Source: an uncultured Devosia sp.
Lineage (GTDB): Bacteria; Pseudomonadota; Alphaproteobacteria; Rhizobiales; Devosiaceae
Direction of reading: 5' to 3'
NCBI GenBank assembly: GCA_934553185.1
Contig: CAKTFF010000175.1
Location: forward strand, 1-5,479
Length of the DNA: 5,479 bases
Position numbers and translations under genes: made by a program
Notes under the pieces: model-generated
What the model was told of the DNA's origin: nothing
The model's input: only the letters and a program-made list of their open reading frames with translations
Databases searched by the model: none
Part shown: positions 1 through 5,467 of the stretch, one piece after another
Layout of the letters: the number at the start of each line of letters is the position of its first letter
How positions within the stretch are numbered: position 1 is the stretch's first letter

Positions 1-520
1 CGACCTGGCTGCCCATGGCCCGCCAGAACCGGGCAAGCTTCTCGGTCTGCGCCGGATCGATCTCGGCACAGGGCGTCAGCACGCACCAGCGACCGGCAAA
101 GAGATCGGCAAAACCAGCCGAGGGGCCGGAATGCTCGGTGCCGGCGAGCGGATGGCCGGGGATGAGGTGGACGCCCTGCGGAACAAGCGGCGCCAGGGTG
201 CGCACCACGTGGCCCTTCACCGAGCCGACATCGGACAGGATCGTGCCCCGCTCAAGCGCCGGAGCGATGGTGCGCATCACCGTCTCATAAGCGCCGACGG
301 GGGTGCAGATGATCACGAGGTCGGCGCCTTGGACCGCCTCGGCGGCGTCAAGGGTATAAAGATCGCCCAGGTTTAGTGCCTTGGCTTCGGCGAGCGTCTC
401 GCTCTTGCGGGTGCTGATGGCGATGGTTTGTGCAAGGCCATAGCGGCGGGCGGCCAGGGCGATGGAGGAGCCGATCAGGCCGATGCCGATCAGGGCAAGC
501 TTGCTGAACTGCGTGCTCAT
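1..520 (-). CDS. tyrC: Prephenate/arogenate (cyclohexadienyl) dehydrogenase, C-terminus cut off by window edge
   Basis: This enzyme oxidatively decarboxylates prephenate to 4-hydroxyphenylpyruvate and/or arogenate to tyrosine, in the cytoplasm. The first 173 residues are in the window; the family usually has about 280-310, so the C-terminal helical dimerisation part lies beyond position 1. Seen: an N-terminal Rossmann nucleotide-binding loop GIGLIGSS (residues 12-19), DVGSVK (97-102), and the active-site stretch GHPLAGTEHSGP (122-133). His123 matches the catalytic His of TyrA proteins (His197 in E. coli). After the second Rossmann strand the sequence is S36-T37-R38 with no acidic residue, which hints at NADP rather than NAD. 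The ATG at 520 overlaps the hisC stop as ATGA and has no clear Shine-Dalgarno sequence, so translation is probably coupled to hisC. Family assignment is firm; the choice between prephenate and arogenate cannot be read from the sequence. Confidence 0.93.
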   Translation of the reverse strand, partial: MSTQFSKLALIGIGLIGSSIALAARRYGLAQTIAISTRKSETLAEAKALNLGDLYTLDAAEAVQGADLVIICTPVGAYETVMRTIAPALERGTILSDVGSVKGHVVRTLAPLVPQGVHLIPGHPLAGTEHSGPSAGFADLFAGRWCVLTPCAEIDPAQTEKLARFWRAMGSQV

Positions 521-1611
521 GAGATCTTGACCAATGCCTGGATGATGCCGGCGACGCCCCGCATGGCCTGTTCGGAGCCGATGGAGATGCGCAGGCCATT
601 GTCGATGCCATAGGAAGCACCGACCTCGCGCACGATGAGGCCGCGCTCGCGCAACGTTTCGAAGGTAAGGGCGGCGTGTTCGGCATCGGGAAACAGCACA
701 AGAACGAAATTGGCCTGGCTGGGCAGGACGCGCATGTGGTTGCTGTTGAGTTCGGCCGCCAACCAGTCGCGCCAATGGGCGTTGTGCTCACGAAGCTTGG
801 TGGTGAATGCGGTGTCACGGGCGGCAGCGGCACCGGCCAGCTGGGCGGGGAGATTGACGTTGAAGGGGCCACGGATGCGATTGACGACGTCCACGACATG
901 GGGCGGGCCGACCATCCAGCCGATGCGGGCAGCGGCAAGGCCCATCTTGCTGAAGGTGCGCACCATGACGACGTTTGCCGCCTCGTTCACCAGGTCGAGG
1001 CCGGTGGAAAAGTCGGGTGCCGTGACGTATTCGGCATAGGCATTGTCGACCACAAGCAGAATGTCGGGCCGAAGACCCGCGTGCAGGCGACGCACTTCGC
1101 TCTCGGGGAGATAGGTGCCGGTGGGGTTGTTGGGATTGGCCAGCCAGACGATTTTGGTGCGCGGCGTGACGGCTTTGAGGAGCTTGTCGACATCGGCGGT
1201 GTAGTCGGTCTCGTCGGCCAAAACGATGCGGGCGCCGGCCGCCTGGGTGATGATGGGATAGACCGAAAAACCGTAGCGGTTCATCACCGCCTCGTCGCCT
1301 TCGCCAAGATAGCACTGGGCAAGCAGGTGCAGCAGATCGTCCGAGCCGTTGCCGCAAACGATGCGGTCGGGGTCGATGCCATGCACTTCGCCCAGGGCGG
1401 TGCGCAGCACGCGGGAGCTGCCTTCGGGATAGAGTTCGAGATTGCCGGCGGCCGCGCGGAAGGCCTCGATGGCCTTGGGACTGGCGCCAAGCGGGGACTC
1501 GTTGGCGGACAGCTTGACCGCATTGCTGCCGGCTGCGCCGGTCTTGCCGGGTAGGTAAGGGGCGATGTCGAGAATGCCGGGTTGTGGCTGCGGGTGGATG
1601 GGTGCGGACAT
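517..1611 (-). CDS. hisC: Histidinol-phosphate aminotransferase (possibly also acting on aromatic amino acids)
   Basis: A PLP-dependent class I/II aminotransferase of 364 residues, normal length for HisC. It exchanges the amino group between glutamate and imidazole-acetol phosphate in histidine synthesis. Seen: LSANESPLG near the N-terminus (34-42), the PLP-binding stretch ANPNNPTG (158-165, with Asn161), Asp189 and Tyr192 in the VVDNAYAEY segment, and RTFSKMGLAAARIGW (218-232). Lys222 there is the Schiff-base lysine and Arg229 the likely PLP-phosphate ligand. NGLRISIG (338-345) carries the substrate-carboxylate Arg341. The stop overlaps the tyrC start by four bases (ATGA). Pairing with tyrC rather than other his genes suggests it also, or mainly, transaminates prephenate, phenylpyruvate or hydroxyphenylpyruvate, as known for the hisH-tyrC pair of Zymomonas mobilis; that is inference. 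The ATG at 1611 has no obvious Shine-Dalgarno sequence, but no better in-frame start is visible upstream. Confidence 0.95.
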   Translation of the reverse strand: MSAPIHPQPQPGILDIAPYLPGKTGAAGSNAVKLSANESPLGASPKAIEAFRAAAGNLELYPEGSSRVLRTALGEVHGIDPDRIVCGNGSDDLLHLLAQCYLGEGDEAVMNRYGFSVYPIITQAAGARIVLADETDYTADVDKLLKAVTPRTKIVWLANPNNPTGTYLPESEVRRLHAGLRPDILLVVDNAYAEYVTAPDFSTGLDLVNEAANVVMVRTFSKMGLAAARIGWMVGPPHVVDVVNRIRGPFNVNLPAQLAGAAAARDTAFTTKLREHNAHWRDWLAAELNSNHMRVLPSQANFVLVLFPDAEHAALTFETLRERGLIVREVGASYGIDNGLRISIGSEQAMRGVAGIIQALVKIS

Positions 1612-1638
1612 GTTGGATCGCCGGGGAAAATCGGGCGG

Positions 1639-1667
1639 ACCATAGAGAAAGCAGGCGTGGAAGGCAA
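1639..1667 (-). promoter_or_regulatory. Possible sigma70-type promoter for hisC-tyrC
   Basis: In the 67-base gap between the methyltransferase stop and the hisC start, the minus strand reads TTGCCT (1662-1667), a 17-base spacer, then TATGGT (1639-1644). Each hexamer matches the E. coli consensus at four of six positions. Transcription would start near 1632, giving a leader of about 20 bases. A match of this quality can arise by chance, and read-through from the methyltransferase gene is equally possible. Confidence 0.35.
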
Positions 1668-1678
1668 AGGGTGTTGCG

Positions 1679-2410
1679 CTATCCCTGGCGGGCCGTTGCA
1701 GGGTTGAGGCTGGGCACGCGCACGAAGCGTTCGGCGCGCTTGCGGCGGGGGATGGCGGGAAAGGCTTCCTTGCGGGCGCGCACGCAGATGACGCCGCTCA
1801 TGGCCGGGCCGAAGACGCGCCCGACCCGCTCGAACAGCCTGGTGGAGCGCAGCACGAGGGAGGACTGGACGGGGGGCAGGAACAGCCCGTCGCGCCAGGC
1901 TTCGGGCACGAAGCTGTGGTCGCGCAGCAGCTTGTCGAGCTGGCTGCCGGAATAAGGGTTGCCCGAACCAAAGGGCGTGTTGTCGCGCTGTGCCCAGATG
2001 CCGCGGCGGCGCGGGACAACGAGGATCAGGTGGCCATTGGGCGCGGTGATGCGCCAGAGTTCGCGCATCAGTTCCTCGGCATCCGCGACGTGTTCGAGGG
2101 CGTGAATGGCGATCGTGAGATCGACCGCCGCGTCGGTCAGCGGCATTTCGAGCGGGTCGCAAAGCACGGTGTGGGACGGACCCTCGCGAGGCCAGGCCGA
2201 GGCGCCTTGGCGCGCGGGCATGAAGGCGAGGACGCGCTCGGCTTTTTGGAGCGTGAAACGCAGATAGGGCGTGGCAAAGCCAAGGCCCAGGATGCGCTTA
2301 CCCGTGACATCTTCGGCAAGCCCGATCACCTGCTCGCGCACCAGAGCGCGCGAGATGCGGCCGAGCGGTGACTTGTAGTAGCTGATGAAGCGGGACACAT
2401 CGGCAGTCAT
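1679..2410 (-). CDS. Class I SAM-dependent methyltransferase, substrate unknown
   Basis: A 243-residue protein with a class I (Methyltransf_11-like) methyltransferase core. Seen: the SAM-binding motif I region GKRILGLGFATPYL (37-50), an Asp-containing strand CDPLEMPL (84-91), the post-motif segment HALEHVAD (103-110), and the strand HLILVVPRRRG (127-137) followed by a PFGSGNPYS stretch (146-154). Motif I is unusual: the acidic residue that normally precedes the glycines is a leucine, and only two of the glycines remain (Gly42, Gly44). The C-terminus is rich in Arg and Lys (roughly 211-231). No signal peptide or membrane segment is seen. The ATG at 2410 is chosen because the protein then begins MTADVSRF and runs straight into the YYKSPLGRISR segment. 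An in-frame TTG at 2446 would add 12 residues, but neither start has a clear Shine-Dalgarno sequence. It is divergent from gloB and upstream of hisC. The fold is confident; the substrate is not inferable. Confidence 0.85.
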   Translation of the reverse strand: MTADVSRFISYYKSPLGRISRALVREQVIGLAEDVTGKRILGLGFATPYLRFTLQKAERVLAFMPARQGASAWPREGPSHTVLCDPLEMPLTDAAVDLTIAIHALEHVADAEELMRELWRITAPNGHLILVVPRRRGIWAQRDNTPFGSGNPYSGSQLDKLLRDHSFVPEAWRDGLFLPPVQSSLVLRSTRLFERVGRVFGPAMSGVICVRARKEAFPAIPRRKRAERFVRVPSLNPATARQG

Positions 2411-2515
2411 GGGGCAAGTGTGCCGCTTTCGGGCGGTTTTGTCCAATTGGTTGGTTGCGGTTGGGGGCGGCGCACCCTAGCTTTGGGTTCCTGTTTCGGT
2501 TCGGAGTGTGGCCCG
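2411..2515. promoter_or_regulatory. Divergent intergenic region between the methyltransferase and gloB
   Basis: These 105 bases must hold promoters for both divergent genes. The best rightward candidate is TTGCGG (2455-2460), 17 bases, then TAGCTT (2478-2483), with only three matches per hexamer. I see no convincing leftward promoter. A short inverted repeat CCGC...GCGG sits just in front of the methyltransferase start, and a weak ACCC...GGGT repeat lies at 2474-2488. No recognisable operator is present. Confidence 0.35.
2503..2506 (+). promoter_or_regulatory. Ribosome binding site that fixes the gloB start
   Basis: GGAG lies nine bases before the GTG at 2516. It supports that GTG over the GTG at 2420, which would add 32 residues unlike any glyoxalase II N-terminus. 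Confidence 0.6.
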
Positions 2516-3283
2516 GTGAGTTTGATTGTTGATGTGTTTGCTGCCCGCGAGGATAACTTTGGCTATCTGGTGCATGACACCGCGTCGGGGCGGACGGCAG
2601 CAATCGATGCACCGGAAGAAAAGGCTATCTTCCAAGCGCTGGAGCGACGCGGCTGGACGCTGACCGATATCCTGATCACCCACCATCACACAGACCATGT
2701 GGAAGCGATTGCGCCGCTGAAAAAGGCGTTCGCGGTGCGCGTGGTGGGACCACGTGCGGAGGCCGACAAGATCGACGGACTGGACGAACTGGTCGGGGGC
2801 GGTGACACGGTTGCACTGGGCGAAACCACGTTCGATGTGCTCGATGCGCCGGGGCATACGCTGGGGCATATCGTTTTTTACGACAGGGCCGGCGGGCACC
2901 TGTTTTCAGCCGATGCGCTGTTTTCGCTGGGGGTGGGGCGGATGTTCGAGGGTACGCCCGGGCCGATGTGGGCGGGGGTGAAGGCCCTGCGCGATTTGCC
3001 GGACGAAACTCTTGTTTATTGCGGGCACGAATATACGGCGAGCAATGCGCGGTTCGCCCTGTCGTTGGACCCCGACAACGCCGTGTTGCAGAAGCGGGCG
3101 GCGGAGGTGACGGCGCTGCGGGAAGAGGGGAAGGCGACCATCCCGTTTTCGCTGGGCGAGGATAAGAAAGCCAATCCGTTCATGCGGGCGGATGATCCGG
3201 CATTGGCGAAGGCGATGGGGCTGGAGGGCGCGGAACCAGAGGCGGTTTTTGCTGCTATTCGCAAGGCCAAGGACAACTTTTAA
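2516..3283 (+). CDS. gloB: Hydroxyacylglutathione hydrolase (glyoxalase II)
   Basis: A metallo-beta-lactamase-fold hydrolase that converts S-D-lactoylglutathione to D-lactate and glutathione, the second step of methylglyoxal detoxification in the cytoplasm. At 255 residues it matches typical GloB (about 250). All metal ligands are present: THHHTDH (55-61) gives His56, His58, Asp60 and His61; APGHT gives His114; SADALF gives bridging Asp133; CGHEYT gives His171. The C-terminal glutathione-binding domain shows the KKANPFMR segment (217-224). The start is GTG at 2516, preceded by GGAG nine bases upstream, so the protein begins with the typical strand leading to EDNFGYLVHD. It faces away from the methyltransferase gene and no glyoxalase I gene is nearby. 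The glycine-rich loop is GVGR where many homologues have GCGR, a minor change. Confidence 0.96.
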   Translation: MSLIVDVFAAREDNFGYLVHDTASGRTAAIDAPEEKAIFQALERRGWTLTDILITHHHTDHVEAIAPLKKAFAVRVVGPRAEADKIDGLDELVGGGDTVALGETTFDVLDAPGHTLGHIVFYDRAGGHLFSADALFSLGVGRMFEGTPGPMWAGVKALRDLPDETLVYCGHEYTASNARFALSLDPDNAVLQKRAAEVTALREEGKATIPFSLGEDKKANPFMRADDPALAKAMGLEGAEPEAVFAAIRKAKDNF

Positions 3284-3330
3284 GCGCCTGACCTGCCTTT
3301 ACCATCCCAGTAGTTGGTGCTGGCTTGCGG

Positions 3331-3346
3331 TTAACGGGGTGTTAAC
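3331..3346 (+). promoter_or_regulatory. CtrA-type binding box, TTAA-N7-TTAAC
   Basis: The sequence TTAA, seven bases, TTAAC is a perfect match to the binding site known for CtrA, the cell-cycle response regulator of Caulobacter and most other alphaproteobacteria. It is formed by two GTTAAC palindromes whose centres are 11 bases apart, so the site reads as a full box on both strands. It lies 48 bases after the gloB stop and 91 bases before the ATG at 3438, so the small gene is the likely target. It is the only full match I noticed in this GC-rich window. No good -10 hexamer follows at the usual distance, so activation versus repression is open. Confidence 0.6.
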
Positions 3347-3351
3347 ATCTA

Positions 3352-3386
3352 CCATCACGCTTGGCCCGCTCGGGTGAGCGTGATGG
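3352..3386 (+). terminator. Strong stem-loop, possible gloB terminator or leader element
   Basis: The arms CCATCACGCT (3352-3361) and AGCGTGATGG (3377-3386) pair perfectly over 10 bp. The 15-base interior can add a short CCC/GGG stem with a four-base loop. The hairpin lies 68 bases after the gloB stop. It is followed on the plus strand by ATCGTTTG, a poor U-tract, so it is at best a weak intrinsic terminator. It could instead be an mRNA 3' stabiliser, or part of the leader of the small gene if transcription starts near the CtrA box. Confidence 0.45.
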
Positions 3387-3424
3387 ATCGTTTGACGGCA
3401 AGACGCGTTTGTCTGGCCGTGGAC

Positions 3425-3430
3425 AGAGGA
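3425..3430 (+). promoter_or_regulatory. Ribosome binding site of the small gene
   Basis: AGAGGA lies seven bases before the ATG at 3438. It leaves only one base to the GTG at 3432, so it decides for the ATG. Confidence 0.6.
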
Positions 3431-3437
3431 TGTGCAG

Positions 3438-3689
3438 ATGGCCAAATCCCCAACACAGATCAGCGGGCTGCCGGCCGTTATCGGTGCGTCGCGCCCAAGG
3501 CCGTCCTTGTTGCGCAGCGAAACCACTGCCACCTTTGTGAGCCAACTTCTGGCCCAGCGTGGTGATCTTGCGCCGCAGCGCGCGCGGCGCCGCAGCACGG
3601 TTGAAGGGGCGGTGGACGCCTATGCCGAGGGCGCCCAGATTGCCGTCAAACGCATGCCGCTTGGCTACCGGAAGTCGGTAACCGCCTAG
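3438..3689 (+). CDS. Small basic protein of unknown function, 83 residues
   Basis: I do not recognise a named family. Starting at the ATG at 3438, the protein is 83 residues, soluble-looking and rich in Arg. It has a flexible N-terminal part ([17 protein letters not shown], about 9-25), a likely helix ([13 protein letters not shown], about 29-41), an Arg-rich turn (QRARRR, about 47-52), a second likely helix ([17 protein letters not shown]), and a C-terminal RMPLGYRKS. It has no Cys, signal peptide, membrane segment or metal motif. That it is a real gene is supported by a good Shine-Dalgarno sequence, dedicated upstream DNA with a CtrA box, a protein-like pattern of helices and turns, and a stop abutting fumC without intruding into it. 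If CtrA controls it, a role in the cell cycle, division or motility would fit; this is inference only. Confidence 0.8.
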   Translation: MAKSPTQISGLPAVIGASRPRPSLLRSETTATFVSQLLAQRGDLAPQRARRRSTVEGAVDAYAEGAQIAVKRMPLGYRKSVTA

Positions 3690-5086
3690 CTCTTGAGCTT
3701 GAGCGGGCCGACCATCTGCTCGGGCTTGACCTCGCTGTCGAACTCTTCCCCGGTCAAGAGGTCCAAAGCGATGGCCTCCTCGCGTAGGGTCGTGCCGTTG
3801 CGATGGGCGGTTTTGGCAATCTTGGCGGCATTGTCGTAGCCGATGCGGCGATTGAGCGCCGTGACCAGCATTAGGGATTGATCGACCAGCTGCTTGATGC
3901 GCTTGCGATCGGGTTCGATGCCGGTGGCGCAGTTGTCGTTGAAGCTCTTGGCACTGTCGGCGAGCAGGCGGACCGTTTGCAGGAAATTGTAGGCGATCAC
4001 CGGCTTAAACACATTGAGCTCGAAATTGCCCTGGGAGGCGGCAAAGCCGATGGCCGCGTCATTGCCCATAACCTGGGCTACGACCATGGTCATGGCTTCG
4101 GACTGGGTGGGGTTGACCTTGCCCGGCATGATGGATGAGCCGGGCTCGTTTTCGGGGATGGTGATTTCGCCCAGACCCGAGCGCGGACCGGAAGCAAGCC
4201 AGCGCACGTCGTTGGCAATCTTCATGAAGGCGACGGCCAGTTGCTTGAGGGCGCCGGACGTGCCGACGAAGGCATCGTGACCGGCAAGCAGCGCGAACTT
4301 GTTGGGGCCGGAAACAAAGTCGTGGCCGGTCAGCGTGGCGATCTCGCCGGCAACGGCAACGGCGTAATCAGGATGGGCATTTAGGCCTGTGCCGACGGCG
4401 GTGCCGCCCAGAGCCAGTTCCTTGAGCTGGGGCAGGGTGGCCTTGATGGCTGCGACGGCGTAGTCGATCTGCGCGACCCAGCCCGATATTTCCTGGCCAA
4501 GGGTGAGGGGCGTTGCGTCCTGAAGGTGGGTGCGGCCGATCTTGACCACGTCCATGAACTCGTCGGACTTGGCAGCAAGAGTGTCGCGCAAAAGCTGGAC
4601 GCGCGGGAAGAGGTAATTTTCCAGGGCCTCGACGGCGGCGATGTGCATGGCCGTGGGATAGGTGTCGTTGGAGGACTGGCTCATGTTGACGTGGTCATTG
4701 GGATGAACGGGTTTCTTGGTCCCCATCGTGCCGCCAGCCATTTCGATGGCGCGGTTGGAGATGACCTCGTTGACGTTCATGTTGCTCTGCGTGCCCGAGC
4801 CGGTCTGCCAGACGACCAGGGGGAAGTGATCGCTTAGCGTGCCGCCGATGACCTCGTCGGCGGCCTGGACGATCAGGTCGCGCGTGGTTTGGTCGAGCAG
4901 GCCCAGCTTGTGATTGGCGAGCGCTGCGGCTTTCTTGAGAATGCCGAAGGCCGTGACGATCTCGGTGGGCATGCGTTCGCCGCCGATGTCAAAGTTCTGG
5001 AGCGAGCGGGCGGTCTGGGCGCCGTAATACTTATCGGCTGGAACGTCGATGGTGCCCATCGTGTCCGATTCAACGCGGGTGCTCAT
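3686..5086 (-). CDS. fumC: Class II fumarate hydratase (fumarase C)
   Basis: This enzyme reversibly hydrates fumarate to L-malate in the TCA cycle. It is the iron-independent, oxygen-stable homotetrameric fumarase of the aspartase/fumarase superfamily. At 466 residues it is within one residue of E. coli FumC (467). Seen: [12 protein letters not shown] (97-108), [14 protein letters not shown] (128-141), [16 protein letters not shown] (184-199, with His187 matching E. coli His188), and the superfamily signature [15 protein letters not shown] (316-330). Ser317 is the likely catalytic serine, with Lys323 and Asn325 in the substrate loop. The start at 5086 is preceded by GGAG at eight bases; an in-frame TTG at 5125 would add 13 residues inside the upstream terminator's U-tract and is unlikely. 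It is convergent with the small gene, sharing CTAG at the stops. rpmF lies upstream on the same strand behind a terminator. Confidence 0.97.
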   Translation of the reverse strand: MSTRVESDTMGTIDVPADKYYGAQTARSLQNFDIGGERMPTEIVTAFGILKKAAALANHKLGLLDQTTRDLIVQAADEVIGGTLSDHFPLVVWQTGSGTQSNMNVNEVISNRAIEMAGGTMGTKKPVHPNDHVNMSQSSNDTYPTAMHIAAVEALENYLFPRVQLLRDTLAAKSDEFMDVVKIGRTHLQDATPLTLGQEISGWVAQIDYAVAAIKATLPQLKELALGGTAVGTGLNAHPDYAVAVAGEIATLTGHDFVSGPNKFALLAGHDAFVGTSGALKQLAVAFMKIANDVRWLASGPRSGLGEITIPENEPGSSIMPGKVNPTQSEAMTMVVAQVMGNDAAIGFAASQGNFELNVFKPVIAYNFLQTVRLLADSAKSFNDNCATGIEPDRKRIKQLVDQSLMLVTALNRRIGYDNAAKIAKTAHRNGTTLREEAIALDLLTGEEFDSEVKPEQMVGPLKLKS

Positions 5087-5094
5087 GGCGGTGT

Positions 5095-5098
5095 CTCC
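5095..5098 (-). promoter_or_regulatory. Ribosome binding site that fixes the fumC start
   Basis: On the minus strand GGAG lies eight bases before the ATG at 5086. The spacing is the same as for rpmF (GGAG at 5391-5394). It supports the 466-residue form of FumC. Confidence 0.65.
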
Positions 5099-5120
5099 AT
5101 AGGTGGCCGCGGCGGCGGCG

Positions 5121-5159
5121 AACAAAGCAAAACGGCCGATCTCGCGTGAGACCGGCCGT
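5121..5159 (-). terminator. Rho-independent terminator downstream of rpmF
   Basis: Read on the minus strand, ACGGCCG (5153-5159) pairs with CGGCCGT (5132-5138). After one mismatch, TCTC pairs with GAGA (5140-5143 with 5148-5151) around a four-base loop. The stem runs into TTTTGCTTTGTT (5132-5121), a good U-tract. It lies 43 bases after the rpmF stop and ends 34 bases before the fumC start, so it should end the rpmF transcript. Confidence 0.85.
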
Positions 5160-5202
5160 CCAATATCAGAAGGTGCGCCGGGGCGCCAAACCGCCTTTCG
5201 GC

Positions 5203-5382
5203 TTATTTCTTGACGTCGAGGATCTGGCGACCGCGATACATGCCGGTCTTCAGGTCGACGTGGTGCGGACGGCGCAGTTCGCCCGAGTCCTTGTCTTCAA
5301 CATAGGATGCGGATGCGAGGGCGTCGGCCGAACGGCGGAAGCCGCGCTTCATCGGCGAGGTCTTTCGTTTTGGAACTGCCAT
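5203..5382 (-). CDS. rpmF: 50S ribosomal protein L32
   Basis: A small basic protein of 59 residues in the large ribosomal subunit. The N-terminus [20 protein letters not shown] is the L32 hallmark, followed by a middle segment ending in [11 protein letters not shown] and a C-terminal TGMYRGRQ segment, the pattern of alphaproteobacterial L32. No cysteines are present, so it is the zinc-free (C-) form and its synthesis need not depend on zinc supply. The ATG at 5382 has GGAG eight bases upstream. The reading frame stays open to 5442, but those extra codons do not resemble L32. The gene has its own promoter-like element and ends at a strong terminator, so it looks monocistronic or the last gene of an upstream operon beyond the right edge. 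Confidence 0.97.
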   Translation of the reverse strand: MAVPKRKTSPMKRGFRRSADALASASYVEDKDSGELRRPHHVDLKTGMYRGRQILDVKK

Positions 5383-5414
5383 GGTCGGGACTCCGAATAA
5401 AACAAAGGTGTTGC

Positions 5415-5461
5415 GCCGCCAAAGCGGCCCAGAGACTTCCATCTCTGAAGGGGTTGGCGGC
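5415..5461 (-). promoter_or_regulatory. Structured leader region upstream of rpmF
   Basis: GCCGCCAA (5415-5422) and TTGGCGGC (5454-5461) form a perfect 8-bp outer stem. Inside it CAGAGA (5430-5435) and TCTCTG (5442-5447) form a 6-bp hairpin with a six-base loop. The structure lies 32 bases before the rpmF start. If transcription begins just after the TATAGA element, most of one outer arm (5456-5461) would be missing from the RNA, leaving only the inner hairpin. It could also end an upstream gene, but no U-tract follows. I do not recognise it as a known riboswitch or ribosomal-protein leader. Confidence 0.35.
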
Positions 5462-5467
5462 TCTATA
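5462..5467 (-). promoter_or_regulatory. Possible -10 element for rpmF within a 12-base palindrome
   Basis: The minus strand reads TATAGA, a good -10 hexamer, inside the perfect palindrome GCTCTATAGAGC (5460-5471). The matching -35 would fall at about 5485-5490, outside the window, so the promoter cannot be confirmed. The implied start near 5455 would give a leader of about 70 bases. Confidence 0.45.

Noticed and set aside
676..1554. Long plus-strand open frame (292 codons) opposite hisC
   Set aside because: hisC on the other strand has full catalytic motifs. The antisense frame is Gly/Ala/Val-rich with no domain and is a by-product of GC-rich codon use.
1284..2162. Long minus-strand open frame across the hisC-methyltransferase junction
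   Set aside because: It overlaps two well-supported genes in another frame on the same strand, and its Arg/Pro/Ala-rich product has no recognisable motif.
2448..2470. Repeated TTGG units in front of gloB
   Set aside because: A few short imperfect repeats in a GT-rich stretch, too short and irregular to call an operator or repeat array.
2420..2515. N-terminal extension of gloB from the GTG at 2420
   Set aside because: The 32 extra residues resemble no glyoxalase II, and a ribosome binding site sits before the GTG at 2516.
3374..3565. Plus-strand frame overlapping the small gene
   Set aside because: It begins inside the stem-loop, has no ribosome binding site, and conflicts with the better-supported frame starting at 3438.
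5087..5125. N-terminal extension of fumC from a TTG at 5125
   Set aside because: It would start in the rpmF terminator's U-tract. The ATG at 5086 has a good ribosome binding site and gives the standard FumC length.
5389..5393. GANTC (CcrM-type methylation) site overlapping the rpmF ribosome binding site
   Set aside because: Single GANTC sites also occur elsewhere in the window (for example 1496-1500 and 5284-5288). Nothing beyond chance links this one to regulation.
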